Source: Cristatella mucedo
Taxonomy: Eukaryota; Bryozoa; Phylactolaemata; Cristatellidae
Direction: 5' to 3'
Assembly: GCA_009760855.2 (NCBI GenBank)
Contig: WPIO01000071.1
Coordinates: 1,892,501-1,956,500 of the forward strand
DNA length: 64,000 bases
How positions within the stretch are numbered: position 1 is the stretch's first letter; every line of letters begins with the position of its first letter. A program made the translations under genes and the position numbers. Shown here in pieces: positions 10,484-22,039 of this stretch. The notes beneath the pieces were generated by a model. The model did no database searches. It was not told the DNA's origin and saw nothing but the letters and a program-made list of their open reading frames with translations.

Positions 10484-11465
10484 GCTATATTTTAAATTTG
10501 CCTCGCTTTTCTGATGACTAGTGATTTTTAAAAACAGTGAGAGCCATTTAGTAGCAAGAATTTCTCAAGGATCTTTATAAAACAAACTAATTGATATATG
10601 AGATGTATTTGAGCCAGTCCAGTTGTGAGACATAGGTTGAAGAATGAAATAATTACCAGCAAGCATAAAATGACGGCTATATAAAGTAAATATTCAAGTA
10701 CCTACAAAAAGCATCGAGCTCTCTGAGGACACAACATGAATTTATTATTAACATTATTATTTTGACAGGATGAAAAGTAGTCAAAGAGCAAGCTATAAAG
10801 TTGCAATGACACAGCACCACCACCTAAGGACTCAAGGGAAGACGTAGGGTGAGCTGTTATTCAGCTATTACTATTACTATTACTATTATCGTTGCTTCTA
10901 CGCTCATTGTCATTATCTTACCTGCTGCCTGCAAGTACTGTATTTTGTTTTGCCTTTTTAACTGAAAAATCTCGCATTTTCTAAGAAGTATTCGCCCCAT
11001 CGATATCTTATACATCAATCTCGAGGTGCAGTGGCTATCGAAAACGTCGTGCCTTTGGCTATTGGCGTGTGGGGTTATAGAAGCCGACACTGTGCATGAT
11101 ATATATAGTCACCGATTGACTTACTTTCTGTGCCCAACAGGTAGTGCCCCAAAAGATATGCATTCGTCTGAGGATGCTATACAAGTTTCCTGTTACTGCT
11201 ATTCCTATTCAAGCATCACTACGAGGTCTCAAGCTACACTATAGGTATCCAACGGCTTAATCAGCAAAGTTCTACGATGCAAGTTCATTTATAATAATAA
11301 TAATTCATTTGTATTTGTATATTTTCAGTTTTTAGACCAGCATATGGACACTGCCTAGGCACAAATAAAGTTCTCGTTAGGCGTAACACTAGTTAGGTAA
11401 CTGCAAATATGAATATTCCCATTAATTACACCTTTCTAATTTAAAAATCGATACCAGATTTGTCT
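10484..11465. other. Intron-like AT-rich DNA
   Basis: AT-rich, with a short ATT tract near 11,291. A possible small minus-strand exon (10,930-11,040) does not match the phases of its neighbours. No repeat family was recognised. Confidence 0.35.
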
Positions 11466-11469
11466 TTAC

Positions 11470-11624
11470 CATGAGAGCTCTCACAGTGAGCCAGTTTAGT
11501 GAAGATGTTGTTCACAGATAGGCGTTGGAGTGCCTGCAATCCCCTGCCAAGATAGTGCACTCGATAAGTCTCCTCGAGGCCAGCCTTTAAATTCGGCTGC
11601 AAGCTGGTGGATAGCCGCTTGGCT
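11470..11624 (-). CDS. Candidate internal exon, unknown protein
   Basis: A minus-strand segment runs between an acceptor (AGCTGTAGTAG) and a possible donor (CATG then GTAAAG). In one frame it reads LKAGLEETYRVHYLGRGLQA, which looks like the first strand of a phosphotyrosine-binding domain (YRVHYLG), though the rest does not clearly follow one. A second frame is also open. Its entry phase fits exon 11,817-12,019. The exit phase does not fit the 10,456 exon directly, so an exon may be missing or the model is wrong. Confidence 0.35.
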
Positions 11625-11816
11625 CTACTACAGCTGACTTTCATTTATCGTTGGTATTAACTTGAATGTCTACCGTTGCCAACCAAATCTAACACCTCCC
11701 GGTAAATTAATAACTAAGCCCAAGCTTACAGCAAATAACTAGGAATAAAGCTGACGCTGAGAGTGTTTGTTGTTCGTAAACTAGGTGCGTCACCTAGCAA
11801 TTGCTATTCTACTTAC

Positions 11817-12019
11817 CTGATCGTATTCGTTCGGAGAGGGAGTGAGAGGAAGCTCTTCCGGGAGACACACCAAATGGTTACGATCGCTACGGAATGAGCT
11901 ACGCTTTGATCTACGGCTGCCGTCGCCGTAAGAAGAGTTATTTCCGTTCGCAGGATTGCCATTGTTAGGCACGTGTTCGCCCGAAAGCTCCTTGCGAGCC
12001 GTGGCGAAAGACGGGCCTT
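11817..12019 (-). CDS. Candidate internal exon, unknown protein
   Basis: Acceptor TTTCTCTTGCAG and donor GTAAGTAG on the minus strand define a 203-base exon open in two frames. One frame (VPNNGNPANGNNSSYGDGSR and LVCLPEELPLTPSPNEYDQ) has a natural polar composition. The other (KARLSPRLARSF start) is the one that fits the phase of the 13,603 exon. Good splice sites support an exon, but the correct frame is unresolved. Confidence 0.4.
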
Positions 12020-12389
12020 CTGCAAGAGAAACGGGTCTCGAAAGATGGAGAGCAAAGTAGCAAGATATGTTGACGTTCACGTACAAGATATCTACTAAAT
12101 GACATGACAATAGATGAAACAGTGCACACGCCTTTTCTTCGCGAAAGTACAACCTGAAAAGTAAGAGGCTCCAAAACAACCAACGACTAACCGCTAGCAA
12201 TGACGATACTCGGAGTCGGTGCAGTCTTCCTTTTTCTGCTCACAGCGACGTCAGCTGATTCTCTCTTCAGCTGGCAGCTGGCCGCCGGGTCTTCGATATT
12301 TCTTCTAGGCCGCAGCTGATATGGCTACAAATCATTTCCGTTCATTTCAGCTCGCGAATATTAAAAAGTAGGCATCCCAACCCGACATC

Positions 12390-12518
12390 ATGCCCACAGT
12401 AATGCCACTAAGTATAGACGGTGTTCTCGATGGACTTACTGGACACATTCGACCATTGCAACGCCCCGACCTTGACCCTGTCATTTCGATGCTCGGGGTT
12501 CGTCGTGCGCTTGCAGAG
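12390..12518 (+). CDS. Possible first exon, unknown (+ strand)
   Basis: An ATG with context GACATCATGC starts 43 codons (MPTVMPLSIDGVLDGLTGHI onward) that end exactly at a GCAGAG/GTGAGT donor. No partner exon was identified, and it lies in the intron of the tentative minus-strand gene. Confidence 0.25.
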
Positions 12519-12659
12519 GTGAGTGCAAACCTGTGGACCTATGCTCGCCCTACCTTTGCGAATGTCGAGGTTGTCATGTGTCATTATTCTCAGCCGACTA
12601 TATCGATGTACAATCAAGAAGTCCATCAGAAGGAATTCACACAGTTTTGTCACTCACTT

Positions 12660-13600
12660 TAAGGTAACTACATCATCTCTCTTCATCCTCCAAATTCGAA
12701 CTGGTTTTCAATCAAACGATCACGCGACCTTGACCTTTGCATTTTGCCATTACTCTCGTCCAGATGCTCGATTGTGCCTAAAAAAATCCTCAAACGCTCC
12801 ATGGAGTCCATGCCAAGGAAATCTTAGGCTTGAAAAGCCAGCAACATACTACCAACTGACGTTATGACATATCCTAAATTGAAGACGTTGAACTGCAAAC
12901 AATTAGCATACCTTATCAGCAAAGCCTACCTGTTCCTTTTTCTGTGTGCCTATTAGAGCTAAAGCTGTGCATGTTATTACACTGGACATCTTGGAAAGGT
13001 TCCTCCACGGCGAATGCCACTTGTATACAATTAGATTCAGATTTCGTACAGAATTGTGCAAATATATCTCCTTATTATTAACTTGTAGATGCTAAAATTG
13101 AGGGTGCTGCCCTTTCCGAGACTTATAGCTAAACTTAACCAGCAAACTGGTAACAATTTTTTAATTTCCTAACTGAACTAACAAATGCTGTTTACAAAAG
13201 CTCCGATGTGCATTGTACTACTTCTCGTGGGAATTGAGGATAACCTTTCGCACGACTAAAGCAAGTCTTATGGACTTTAATATCCTTAAAAACATTCACA
13301 GCTGTATTCTATCATTTTTTATCTAAAGACTGATTGAAAAAGAGCTCAGCTTAAAAATGAGCAGATTCCACCTGCTAATTAGTATTATCTGACAAACTTT
13401 CACAGTAAAATTACATAAGTACATCATAGTGGTTTGGGGAGCATGAGCGTTCATGGCAGATGGCAAAAACTCACAAAAAGTAGAAAAACATGTTATTTTG
13501 TACACTATATCAAATTTTTTGATAGATTCACTAACTTCTTATGCGCCTATCTTTGTTTTGGAAGTGACAATACTTTGCAGTTCAAATCCTAGTTTTGCTT
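12660..13600. other. AT-rich intron-like DNA, nothing recognised
   Basis: No gene, SINE or LINE motif was found on either strand. Confidence 0.35.
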
Positions 13601-13602
13601 AC

Positions 13603-13905
13603 CTGCACCTGAATTTTGTTGCTGCTGTCACGAATAGCTTCAGCAACTGCAGTCACACTTCCGTGGCTTTCGTCATCAACGGCCACTGCGATCTTGCTTC
13701 CGGACTGTAGGCACTTAGCCCGAGTGGATTGCTGTACTAAAATTCTACGCTTTTTGGTCCCGTTGAGGTCCTCACAAGTGTTAGCCATAACGCTGGCTTC
13801 GGACTCGCTCTCGGTTGATTCCTGTTTAATTAAAATCTGGATGTCTCCAGTCGTATTCGTCACTTCCGAAGCTTTTGCATTACGTTTGGCATGCTTTCCA
13901 GGCAT
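13603..13905 (-). CDS. Candidate first coding exon, unknown nuclear-type protein
   Basis: The minus-strand ATG at 13,905 opens 101 codons that end in phase 0 at a CAG/GTAAGC donor. The product is polar and partly basic (MPGKHAKRNAKASEV), then an acidic Ser/Glu stretch (QESTESESEASVM) and a basic GTKKRRILVQ that could act as a nuclear localisation signal. It may start the gene that ends at 9,788. The join is inferred from strand, order and splice sites only. Confidence 0.45.
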
Positions 13906-14074
13906 GATTGTATCTCTATCCGAGTTTCCAAAACGAATAGCACACTTTGATAAGGGCTCCTGAAGCGAACGTTAAATGTTAAGAATGTCAAAAAAGATAC
14001 ATTGCATAGTGCCCACGAACTAAGCACTTCGAGGCTCGTCAAACTGACTCGAGCCGATGTAATACCTAATGAGA

Positions 14075-14312
14075 ATAATAATAATATTACACTTGATGAA
14101 AACCCTCGGATAACTCATTCTCTGACTTAAAATTTGCTGCAAGTGAAATGCGATCTAATGGTGACTAGTTACATGATTGATAAGCAAAATGAATACCTAT
14201 GGTTTTGAGTGACTTGCACAAGGTAAGCATGCAAGTTTGGTTAGTGGCAGCATGCAACAGTGCCAGTACGCGTAAGCACATTAATGACGAATCACAGGGA
14301 CCCACTAAATGG
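14075..14312 (-). mobile_element. LINE 3'-end fragment
   Basis: ATT tail followed (on the minus strand, preceded) by LINE 3' UTR words such as TGCACAAGGTAAGCATGCAA. Only the last 240 bases of the element are present. Confidence 0.75.
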
Positions 14313-14317
14313 TCATA

Positions 14318-15270
14318 TAATAAGAATAATAATAATGCACTTGATACAACGCCCTCACGGAACGCAATCTCTCTCTAGGCGCTTTACATTTACTGCAAAT
14401 GGAAATGCATTTGAATGGTGAATAATATCATGCTTGATAAACAAACAAAATGAAAAACATGGTTAGGGGTGACATCCACAGGGCTAGCATGTAAATGTGG
14501 TCAGTGGCAACATGCAAAGTGTCAGCACGCATAGGCACATCAAGGAAGAATCACAGGAACCCACTAAATTATGTCCTTAATAGGTGTGTTTTTAAGTTCT
14601 TTTTAAATATGGTCAGGTCAGGGATGTTCTGACGCCAGTCGGGAGGAAGTTCCAGGCTTTGGGAGCATACGAACTAAATGCACGGTCTCCAAATGATTTG
14701 GGGTTTGTACGGGGTATTTGTAGACTGTTGGATTCCGAAAAGCGGGTGGTACTATGCTTGGCCTGATGGGGTAGTATATCTGAGAGATAAGCTGGAGCCA
14801 AAGAATGAAGGGACCTAAAAGTGAGCGATACAACCTTGAAGTCAATCCGTTGCTTGACTGGTAGCCAGTGCAGGTCGGCGAGAAGTGAAGTAATGTGGCA
14901 ACTACGACGCTCACGACAGACAAGCCTAGCTGCAGAGTTTTGCACCAGCTGCAATCGCCTGATCGCACATGCTGGTTGGTCAGTAAGCAGTGAGTTGCAG
15001 AAGTCGAGACGGGATTTCACGAATGCATGGACCAGCTTGGACGTGGTATCTTTATCTAAACAAGCCCGAATTTTAGAAGTGTTATAAAGCTGAAAATAGA
15101 CAGATTTGACTGTGGAGCTGATACGGTTTCTAACGAGAGGTTGCTTTGGAATATGACACCTAGATTTCGAGCTGATTCAACAGGAGATATGCAGGCAGAG
15201 CCAATTTTGAGCGTCAGCTTTTCCAATTTGTGAATCACACTGGGTTTGCCCATAACTAGTAAGTTAGTTA
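14318..15270 (-). mobile_element. LINE (CR1/L2-like) 3' fragment
   Basis: On the minus strand it covers the end of the reverse transcriptase domain through the C-terminus (MKSRLDFCNSLLTDQPACAI, then LLADLHWLPVKQRIDFKVV), 3' UTR and (ATT)n. Several frameshifts. It is 5' truncated at a LLVMGK-type segment. Confidence 0.85.
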
Positions 15271-15278
15271 TCAAATTT

Positions 15279-16300
15279 AGTCATTATTAGGTGTGTTTTT
15301 AACTTCCTTTTAAATGTGGTCAAGTCGGGGGAGTTTCTGGCGCAAGTCGGAAGTGAGTTCCCGGCTTTCGGAGCATACGAACTAAATGCACGGTCTCCAG
15401 AGTATTTAAGGTTTGTCAGAGGTATAGGTAAACAGCTAGCTCCCGAAAAGCTGGTGGTACGATGCTTAGCCTGGTGGGACAGTAGATCTGATAGGTAGGG
15501 TGGAGCCATAGAATGAAGGGACCTAAAAGTGAGTGAAAAAACCTTGAAGTCGATCCGTGACTTGACTGCTAGCAAGTGCATGTCGGTGAGAAGAGGTGTA
15601 ATGTCACCACTTCGACGCTGACGACAGATATGCCTAGCTGCAGAGTTTTAACACGCTGTAAGCGCCTGATTGCACATGCCGGTAGGCCAGCCAGAGGCGA
15701 ATTACAGAAATCAAGACGAATTACAGAAATCAAGTATATCACAAATGCATAGACCAGCTTAGATGTGGTATTGCTATCTAAACAAGCCCGAAGTTTAGCA
15801 ACGTTATGTAGCTGAAAGTAGGCAGATTTTTGTGGAGCTAATGTGGTCGTCCAACGAAAGGACAGTTTGGAACATGAAACCTATATTTCGTGCAGATTTG
15901 GCAGAAGATATGCTGGCAGAGTCAATTTTGAGCGTTAGCCTTTCCAGTTTCTTGAACTTAGTTGATTTGCGCATTGCTAGCAAGTTGATTTTATTATCAT
16001 TCAATTTAAGAACGTTTTTTGCCATCCATGTGAGGATATCATCAATAAATCCTGCAAGGGAGTTGAGAGAATTAAACAAGCCGTTGGTTGTGAGGAATCA
16101 CTGCAAAGGTACAACTCACTATTATATGCATAGAATTGAATGCCTGTATTGTGCCTGGCAATTACATCGGCAAGAGGGAGAGCATAAACCGTGAAAAGAA
16201 CAGGACCAACAGAGATAGGACATGCACCATTGCAATCTAGTGCCAGTGATGCCTAGGTGAGAATAGAGGTGCACAAGAAAAACTTGATGATCAACAGTAT

Positions 16301-16302
<2 letters not shown>
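15279..16302 (-). mobile_element. LINE (CR1/L2-like) internal fragment without 3' UTR
   Basis: The minus strand reads the RT C-terminal half and thumb (DHISS-, LLADLHW-like words, LERLTLKIDSASISS), back to a TVDHQVFL segment near 16,290. It lacks the tail, so it is either a deleted copy or part of the neighbouring one after rearrangement. Confidence 0.75.

Positions 16303-16353
<51 letters not shown>
16303..16353. repeat. (TAA)n microsatellite
   Basis: About 16 TAA repeats, derived from the (ATT)n tail of the next minus-strand LINE. Confidence 0.9.
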
Positions 16354-17108
16354 TAAAGCACTTGAAAAATCGCCCTCAGAGAACTTAATCTCTTTCTAGG
16401 CGCTTTACATTTGCTGGAAAATTAAATGCAATTGAGTGGTTTGTAAAATCATGTTTGAAAAACAAACATAAAGAATAATATGGTTAGGGTAACATGCACA
16501 GGGTCAGCATGCAAATGTGGTTAGTGGCAGCATGCACAGTGTCAGCACGCATCAGCACATGAAGAACGAATCACACGGACCCACTAAATGCTGTCCTAAA
16601 TAGGTGTGCTTTTAAGTTGTTTTTAAATGTGGTCAGTTCAGGGGATGTTTAAAAGCTGTCCAAAAATCAGAAAGACAAGCAAAGATACTCTACCAATGTC
16701 TGCAGTGCTAAATCGGTCATTTTACACCCGAAATAATGCTGAATCTGTGGAGTGATTAGTTCTCAAACCAGACTGGAACTTACTGGCAAAGTTTGAAGTT
16801 TCAATATATGAGTTCAGCCGGTATGCCACGACTCGTTGCAGTATCTTTAATAGGAACAGTAGAACAGAGGCTGGGCAGAGGTTACTCAAGCTCTCTTTGT
16901 CTGCTGTTACTGTCATAGTGACCTAACTGCAACCTTTTAAAAGGGCTGGGATAGGATCTGAGACTAATGACATATTTATGATATTAGTTATGCACGACAG
17001 CAGCAGATCAATGCAACGTAGAAGCAGGACAGTGGGAATAGGGTCCTATGGACTAGTTGTCTTATTTTATTGGGATATGAACTTCAGGACTAGGTCACTA
17101 GTGACCTC
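16354..17108 (-). mobile_element. LINE copy with internal deletion
   Basis: The minus strand holds the 3' UTR and extreme C-terminus, then jumps at about 16,645 directly to the N-terminal RT region (FQSGLRTNHSTDSALFRV; LLKILQRVVAYRLNSYIETS). The central polymerase including YADD is missing. Several stops. Confidence 0.75.
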
Positions 17109-19130
17109 GTAATTTAAAAAATAGCTCCAATGCACAAATTAATTTGCCGCCACCAGCTGCAAAGCTATAATAAGCTATGGCACGCTTAGCTGACAGGTTG
17201 TAACGAGCCACACCGCCACTAGCGACTACGGTAGATGACTTCAATGCTCGAGTATACTCGAATGCCGGTCGAGCGGCACGCGACGGATGCCCGTCGCAGG
17301 AAACACCATCGCCAGACTCACCGTGGAGTCGCCACTTAAAGATTGATGAAAATGTGTAAGGCTACAACGGCCTGATTGTGAACACCCTAAATATGGTTAG
17401 CAGCGTCTAAAGTCCAGCCCCAATGAAACGGGTATTTCGTGCACAACAATAGGTCAGCTGTGCTGCACCCACTCGTCGGGATATCGTCGTGCACCTGTCG
17501 CCAGCTAGATGGCCGTCGCACGGTCGGCTCTGGGTCTAGCTAAGGACATCTGAAAGCAAGGTGTCGGCACCCTCTGCTGCACCGGTGCTCCGCTGCCGTC
17601 AGCACGGCATCGCCCACCGAGGCGGCCATTGCGACTGGCTGGCCGGGCATAGAGAAACCAGCCAGCAGGTTGGCGAGTATTCATTGTAGATCCGGTGAGG
17701 AATACCGCCGTCAAGAGCGAAGCTTTCCGGGCTTTAGACCAATAGTGCAGACGTTTGCACGCTCTCATACGATACAAGAAACTAGCGCACTGTAACATGC
17801 TAAGAACAGACAGACTAGCCAGACACTTTGATAAGTCACGCAACTTGTCGCCGGCCGTGGATCCGCTCACGAGCGATCCCGTGTGCCTAGGATGGGAAGA
17901 ATGTCGGGGTGCCTAGGATACCAAGGACGTCGTGCATTTTGCCTTTTCAGAGCGACCAATCGAGTCAAACGCGTTGCTGTGGTTGCCTACAAACGTCGCA
18001 CCCTTAGTCTAGGCTAGAGTCGACAGCTACTACTTCTGGACTACATCACTTCGAAGTGCGGTCCACGCCTAATCGTCAGCCCGAGTACCGTCATCGAAGC
18101 CACGGCATTTCATCATCAAAGCAACCATTGCCGCCAACGCCACCGGACGTTCCACAGTCCTCAGAGCTGGCGGCTTGCTAGAGTGCAATCAGCTGCCTTC
18201 GTTGGCCACTTCGGCACGAAATTTTGAATCCCTCAAGGTAGAGGATGTTACATTTCTAGCCGGTGGCTCCGGCCGTCGCCATGACTCGATAAGCGAGCAG
18301 CAGCAGCAGTAGCACGACCGGTGGGCGATGTTTGGCGGGAAAACGGGCGACACAGCGAGCGGATTGGACTACTGTACTAGTTATCGGACATTGGGATGGG
18401 GAAGAATAGATTCGCTTCGCCTCGGATAGCAATAGCTCGCGCCCGAGCGGTTGTGCGGGCCTGCGCTACACTGACTTGCATTTGTTAAAGCGCCGGACGC
18501 CGAGCGTCGGAAGCTCGATTGCAAGAGCTTGGCGTTTCGCCGAAAGCTATCGCTCGCCGAAACCTCGCTCGCGCCTAAGTCTAGGCAAGTACTTGCTTTG
18601 AGGCTTTGCTCGGACTCTTGCTTCTTCTCGGGTCGTCTTCTTCTGCTCGATTTACGGCCCAGCTCTCTGCCGCGACTGTCCACAACCGTAGGCCAATGGC
18701 GTGCCGTATGTACAGTTAACGCGCCAGTTACCGGAAACCCGTTTGGGCATGCGCACCGTTGCTCGACTGGTTCTGCATGCCGACAGCGGACGGATCTACC
18801 GGCGATGCATTAACTCTATTCCGAATTTCAAATAATTTCGCATTTAAAAAAATATATATGCATTTGACAAAATCTAGTGCAAACGCTACAGCCTTGATTG
18901 TTCCATAAAGCGCCATCGTCGTCCGCCTCCCTGCCCTTCCTTCCGGTGGTCCCTCCTTAGTTTTCAAGCAGCTACCTTCTGACGGCTACCTCCGATTGAG
19001 AGAGCCGCCGGATTTTTCGAGCGGCTAGAGACAGTGAAATGTCGGGCGTCTCGTGTTAGGCCGGGCGGCAGCAGCTTCGCTTGATAGCGTGGCTGCCGCT
19101 TTCTGTGTTCCGGGGGGGGGAGAAATTCTA
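17109..19130. other. No gene recognised; GC-rich 17.2-18.8 kb
   Basis: A short CAG run lies at about 18,298-18,309. Open frames on both strands (for example 18,381-18,683) look like composition effects. I see no conserved motif. Confidence 0.35.
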
Positions 19131-19133
19131 TAT

Positions 19134-19153
19134 ACATATATATATATATATGT
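19134..19153. repeat. (AT)n microsatellite
   Basis: Short AT dinucleotide run after a G-run. Confidence 0.85.
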
Positions 19154-19244
19154 TACATATATAAATATATTACATATACACGGGCAGCTCAATGCCTATG
19201 GACTTGCTTTACCGAGTCACAGTAGTTCCGTCACGGAAGACAAT

Positions 19245-19343
19245 CTTCACCATCTTATACCGATTGGACGGAAGTTTGCTCGAGATTTTTCCGTGGGACG
19301 AAGTTCCTTATCCCGCAGCACGTCGGACTTTATTGCTTCAATA

Positions 19344-19397
<54 letters not shown>

Positions 19398-19475
19398 TGA
19401 GTTTGAACAGTGTCCTTGTTTTTTGCCGTTCTTAGAGTATATGGGCCTGCGGCGTTCGCGACCGCAGGTTTATTG
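19245..19475 (+). repeat. Unnamed interspersed repeat, copy 2 (with (AT)n)
   Basis: Same order of blocks as 7,930-8,235: GACGGAAGTTTGCTCGAGAT, TTATTGCTTCAATAATAAAT, a 50-base (AT)n at 19,346-19,395, GCTGAGTTTGAACAGTG, TTCTTAGAGTATATG and GGTTTATTGAGAAGT. Confidence 0.7.
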
Positions 19476-20160
19476 AGAAGTTATTTAAGGAGTGTGAGTC
19501 ACGTCGGTCGGTCCGTCGGTTTATTGGGAAATTATTTATTGAGGGTGAGTCACGGCCTGGACAGGTGGAGACGGGTAAGCAGGACTGAGGATAAACGGCT
19601 GTGAGGCTGTGCGTTGGCTGAATAGAGTGTCGAAGCCCCACCCACACCCCCAGTGTTTGCATTCCATCGCTGGCGTACCGTCGCGTCCTTGCTGTCAGAG
19701 TGTCAACTTACAGTCAGCAGACTCAACAATCTGCATTCAGCGCTGCCTGACGGCAGGCTATGGGCTGAATGTGGGACGAACGTGCGACGCCTCGCGCTCG
19801 TATCGTCCTCTCAGCACGCTCCACAGGCGAATGAGCTATCGGTGCCTTTAAAAAGTTCGATCGTCAAGCACGAAGCGTCAAGCGTGCAGCCATGCATCCC
19901 AAGAGTAGCTTATCAATCGTCGGCAGCAGGGTTATCGGCTTGAAAACTCCGGAGCCGCTGGAATGCCCCTTCTTGTGGGTCAATACTGCGTGGCCCGGCT
20001 GTCAGGAGGGGAACGTTATTAAATAGCAGGCAAGCGTTCAGAACATCGAAGATGCAAGCAGCGGCCACGATCGACTGATTTAAGATGCTGGCATTCACAG
20101 CTCTTCCGCCCTCGGAGCGACGTGTTCCTCGAACATCGGGGCCTCGAGGCAACGTCGTCC
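19476..20160. other. No gene recognised
   Basis: Mixed composition. There is a local duplication of a GGTTTATTG(A/G)G-type segment around 19,465 and 19,518. No domain was seen. Confidence 0.35.
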
Positions 20161-20163
20161 TGA

Positions 20164-20200
20164 GGGGGTCAGTCAGGGTCAGGGTCAGTCAGGGTCAGTC
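20164..20200. repeat. GGGTCAGTCA short tandem repeat
   Basis: Five alternating GGGTCAGTCA and GGGTCA units. Confidence 0.8.
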
Positions 20201-20682
20201 CACTTCATGCCGGCCAGGGCTCAGCCCTGCAGGCCGGCATCAAGTCTACCAAGGTGCGGTGAGCATACAACACGTCCGTGGCGCGACCCTCAAGCTCCTC
20301 GGCCCAGAATAGCATACAGTCGTCTCGGCTACCCGAGAGCACATTGTCGGCGGCGGCTTTGGCCCAGAATCCTTCTTCGAATCACCCTACGGCGATGGCT
20401 CCTGTACACATTTCTTCATATCTTCGACGTCTCCTGCGGGTCCCAGCGCGGATTTCGGCGCCGAAATTCGAAATGCGAGGAGTCGGCGGGCGTCTTGACG
20501 TCTTGGCAGCAGCACGCACTCTGGGCGCTCGACTTGCTCTGGGCCATCCTGTCGTGGACAAGTCGGCGGGCGAAGGCAAGCCGATCTGCAGACTTGGCGG
20601 AGACATCTCTGCAGGAGCCACGCCAGCACCCCCCCCCCTTGTCCCCCACGAGGATATGTAAAATATAACAAAAAAGATTTAA

Positions 20683-20818
20683 TTCATTCGTATAGAGCCC
20701 CAAGAGAACTTAATCTCAATTCAGTCGCTTCACATATGCCTCAGGGCTCGGCCCACGACCTCAGCCAGACCTTGGTAGGGGCGAGCACCTTAACCGCTCG
20801 ACCAAACCAGCTCGGCAA
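20683..20818 (-). repeat. SINE family 1
   Basis: On the minus strand: AGCTGGTTTGGTCGAGCGG, GGTGCTCGCCCCTACCAAGG, the B-box-like GTGGGCCGAGCCC, then CATATGTGAAGCGACTGAAT, TTAAGTTCTCTTGGGGC and CTATACGAATGAATT. It is nearly full length. Confidence 0.9.
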
Positions 20819-21040
20819 AGGATCGTGAGTTCGCCCTTCCCTCTTTCGACGAAGAGGGAAGGGCTCATCCTCGTCCGGTTTGTTAGTCCAGGCCAGGCCT
20901 CAGAGTCTAGAGTAGCATTAGTTCCAGCATCGCCCTTTCTGGAGGACTGGACCGAACTGTCGCTCGCCCTTCACTTCAGTCAATACTGCGGACGCTTCTT
21001 GTTCGCTGCCGCCCGGGAGACACTGAAGTCATTATGAAAA

Positions 21041-21061
21041 GCTCTCTCTCTCTCTCTCTCC
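21041..21061. repeat. (CT)n microsatellite
   Basis: Ten CT units. Confidence 0.9.
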
Positions 21062-21189
21062 CACAGTCAATCGTCAAAGGACAGTCCCCCGAGTCGCAGT
21101 GGCCGTAAGGCGGGGCCTTGGTCTGGGACATCATGGCAGTTCGTTTGTCTCATGGCGTAATATCCGTTAGTAAGGGCGGCCCCGGGATG

Positions 21190-21598
21190 AGGCGCAGCCG
21201 CCCCCAGCGCCTCTTGAGCCGCCCCCTAGCGCCTCCCGAGCCACCCCCTAGCGCCTCCTGAGCCGGCCCACCAGCGCCTCTCGAGCCGCCCCCATCGCCT
21301 CCTGAGCTGGCCCCAGCGCCTCCCAAGCCGCCCCCCAGCGCCTCCTGAGCCGATCCCCAGCGCCTCCTGAGCCGGCCCCCATCGCCTCCTGAGCTGGCCC
21401 CAGCGCCTCCCGAGCCGCCCCCCAGCGCCTCCTGAGCCGCCCCCCAGCGCCTCCTGAGCCGCCCCCCAGCACCTCCCGAGCCGTCCCCAGCACCTCCCGA
21501 GCCGCCCCCACCCCCTCCCGAGCCGCCCCCAGCACCTCCCGAGCCGCCCCCCCCCCCAGCACCTCCTGAGCCGATCCCCAACGCCTCGTAAGCCGCCA
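21190..21598. repeat. GC-rich 21-bp tandem repeat
   Basis: About 19 units of the form CCCCCAGCGCCTCCTGAGCCG, with variants in the last third. The minus strand is open in all three frames across it, so the long open frames here reflect the repeat and not genes. Confidence 0.88.
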
Positions 21599-21599
21599 C

Positions 21600-22011
21600 C
21601 CAGCAGCGACGTGGTGGGACCGTTGCCCACCAGCGTTGGGCAGACAGAACCGTTGGTTCGAACCAGCCGCGCCAGGCGAAACCATTTCTCACCCTCGCTC
21701 GCGTCATCTTCGCTGGTCGTTGGGACATCGGAGGACAGCTGACTGACTGCCCGATTCGCTCTATCTCGCACGCTAGAGCATCGACCCTCTCTAGCTTTTC
21801 TGGGGTCGACGCTGTCTGCTTCGCTGGTACGGGATCGTCGTTGCCTCGGGCGTTGCCTTAACAATGAGCACATCCTCCCTGTGCGGAGCCCAAGAGCCAC
21901 AGGCTGCATTTTTTGCTTGCCGGCCTTCGAACAGTTATTTCGAGAGCGACCTTTCTCCTTGTGATTTTGGCACTTTATTTCATTCACACAGGCCTTTGCC
22001 TGGTGACCCAC
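21600..22011 (-). pseudogene. Gag-like zinc-knuckle fragment of an LTR retrotransposon (inverted)
   Basis: The minus strand reads MGHQAKACVNEIKCQN, then a degraded second knuckle (GRSRNNCSKAGKQ). This is the CCHC pattern of retrotransposon nucleocapsids, with some Cys/His lost. It is followed by an Arg/Ser-rich linker ending at EGEKWFRLARLV. It points opposite to the adjoining pol (22,040-23,880), so this end of the element is inverted. Downstream it runs into the 21-bp GC repeat. Confidence 0.55.
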
Positions 22012-22039
22012 ATCCAGACACTTGGATGTGGGTCACCAG
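21998..22039. repeat. Perfect hairpin, 18-nt arms, 6-nt loop
   Basis: Arm 21,998-22,015 (CCTGGTGACCCACATCCA) and arm 22,022-22,039 (TGGATGTGGGTCACCAGG) are exact reverse complements around GACACT. It sits at the junction where the gag-like fragment on the minus strand meets pol on the plus strand. Confidence 0.95.

Noticed and set aside
20382-20671. Antisense relic of a peroxidase distal-histidine exon
   Set aside because: A minus-strand frame has LVHDRMAQ and a Cys-rich SACCCQDVKTPADS that faintly recall the distal heme region, but the key residues do not line up and no splice sites or neighbouring exons support it.
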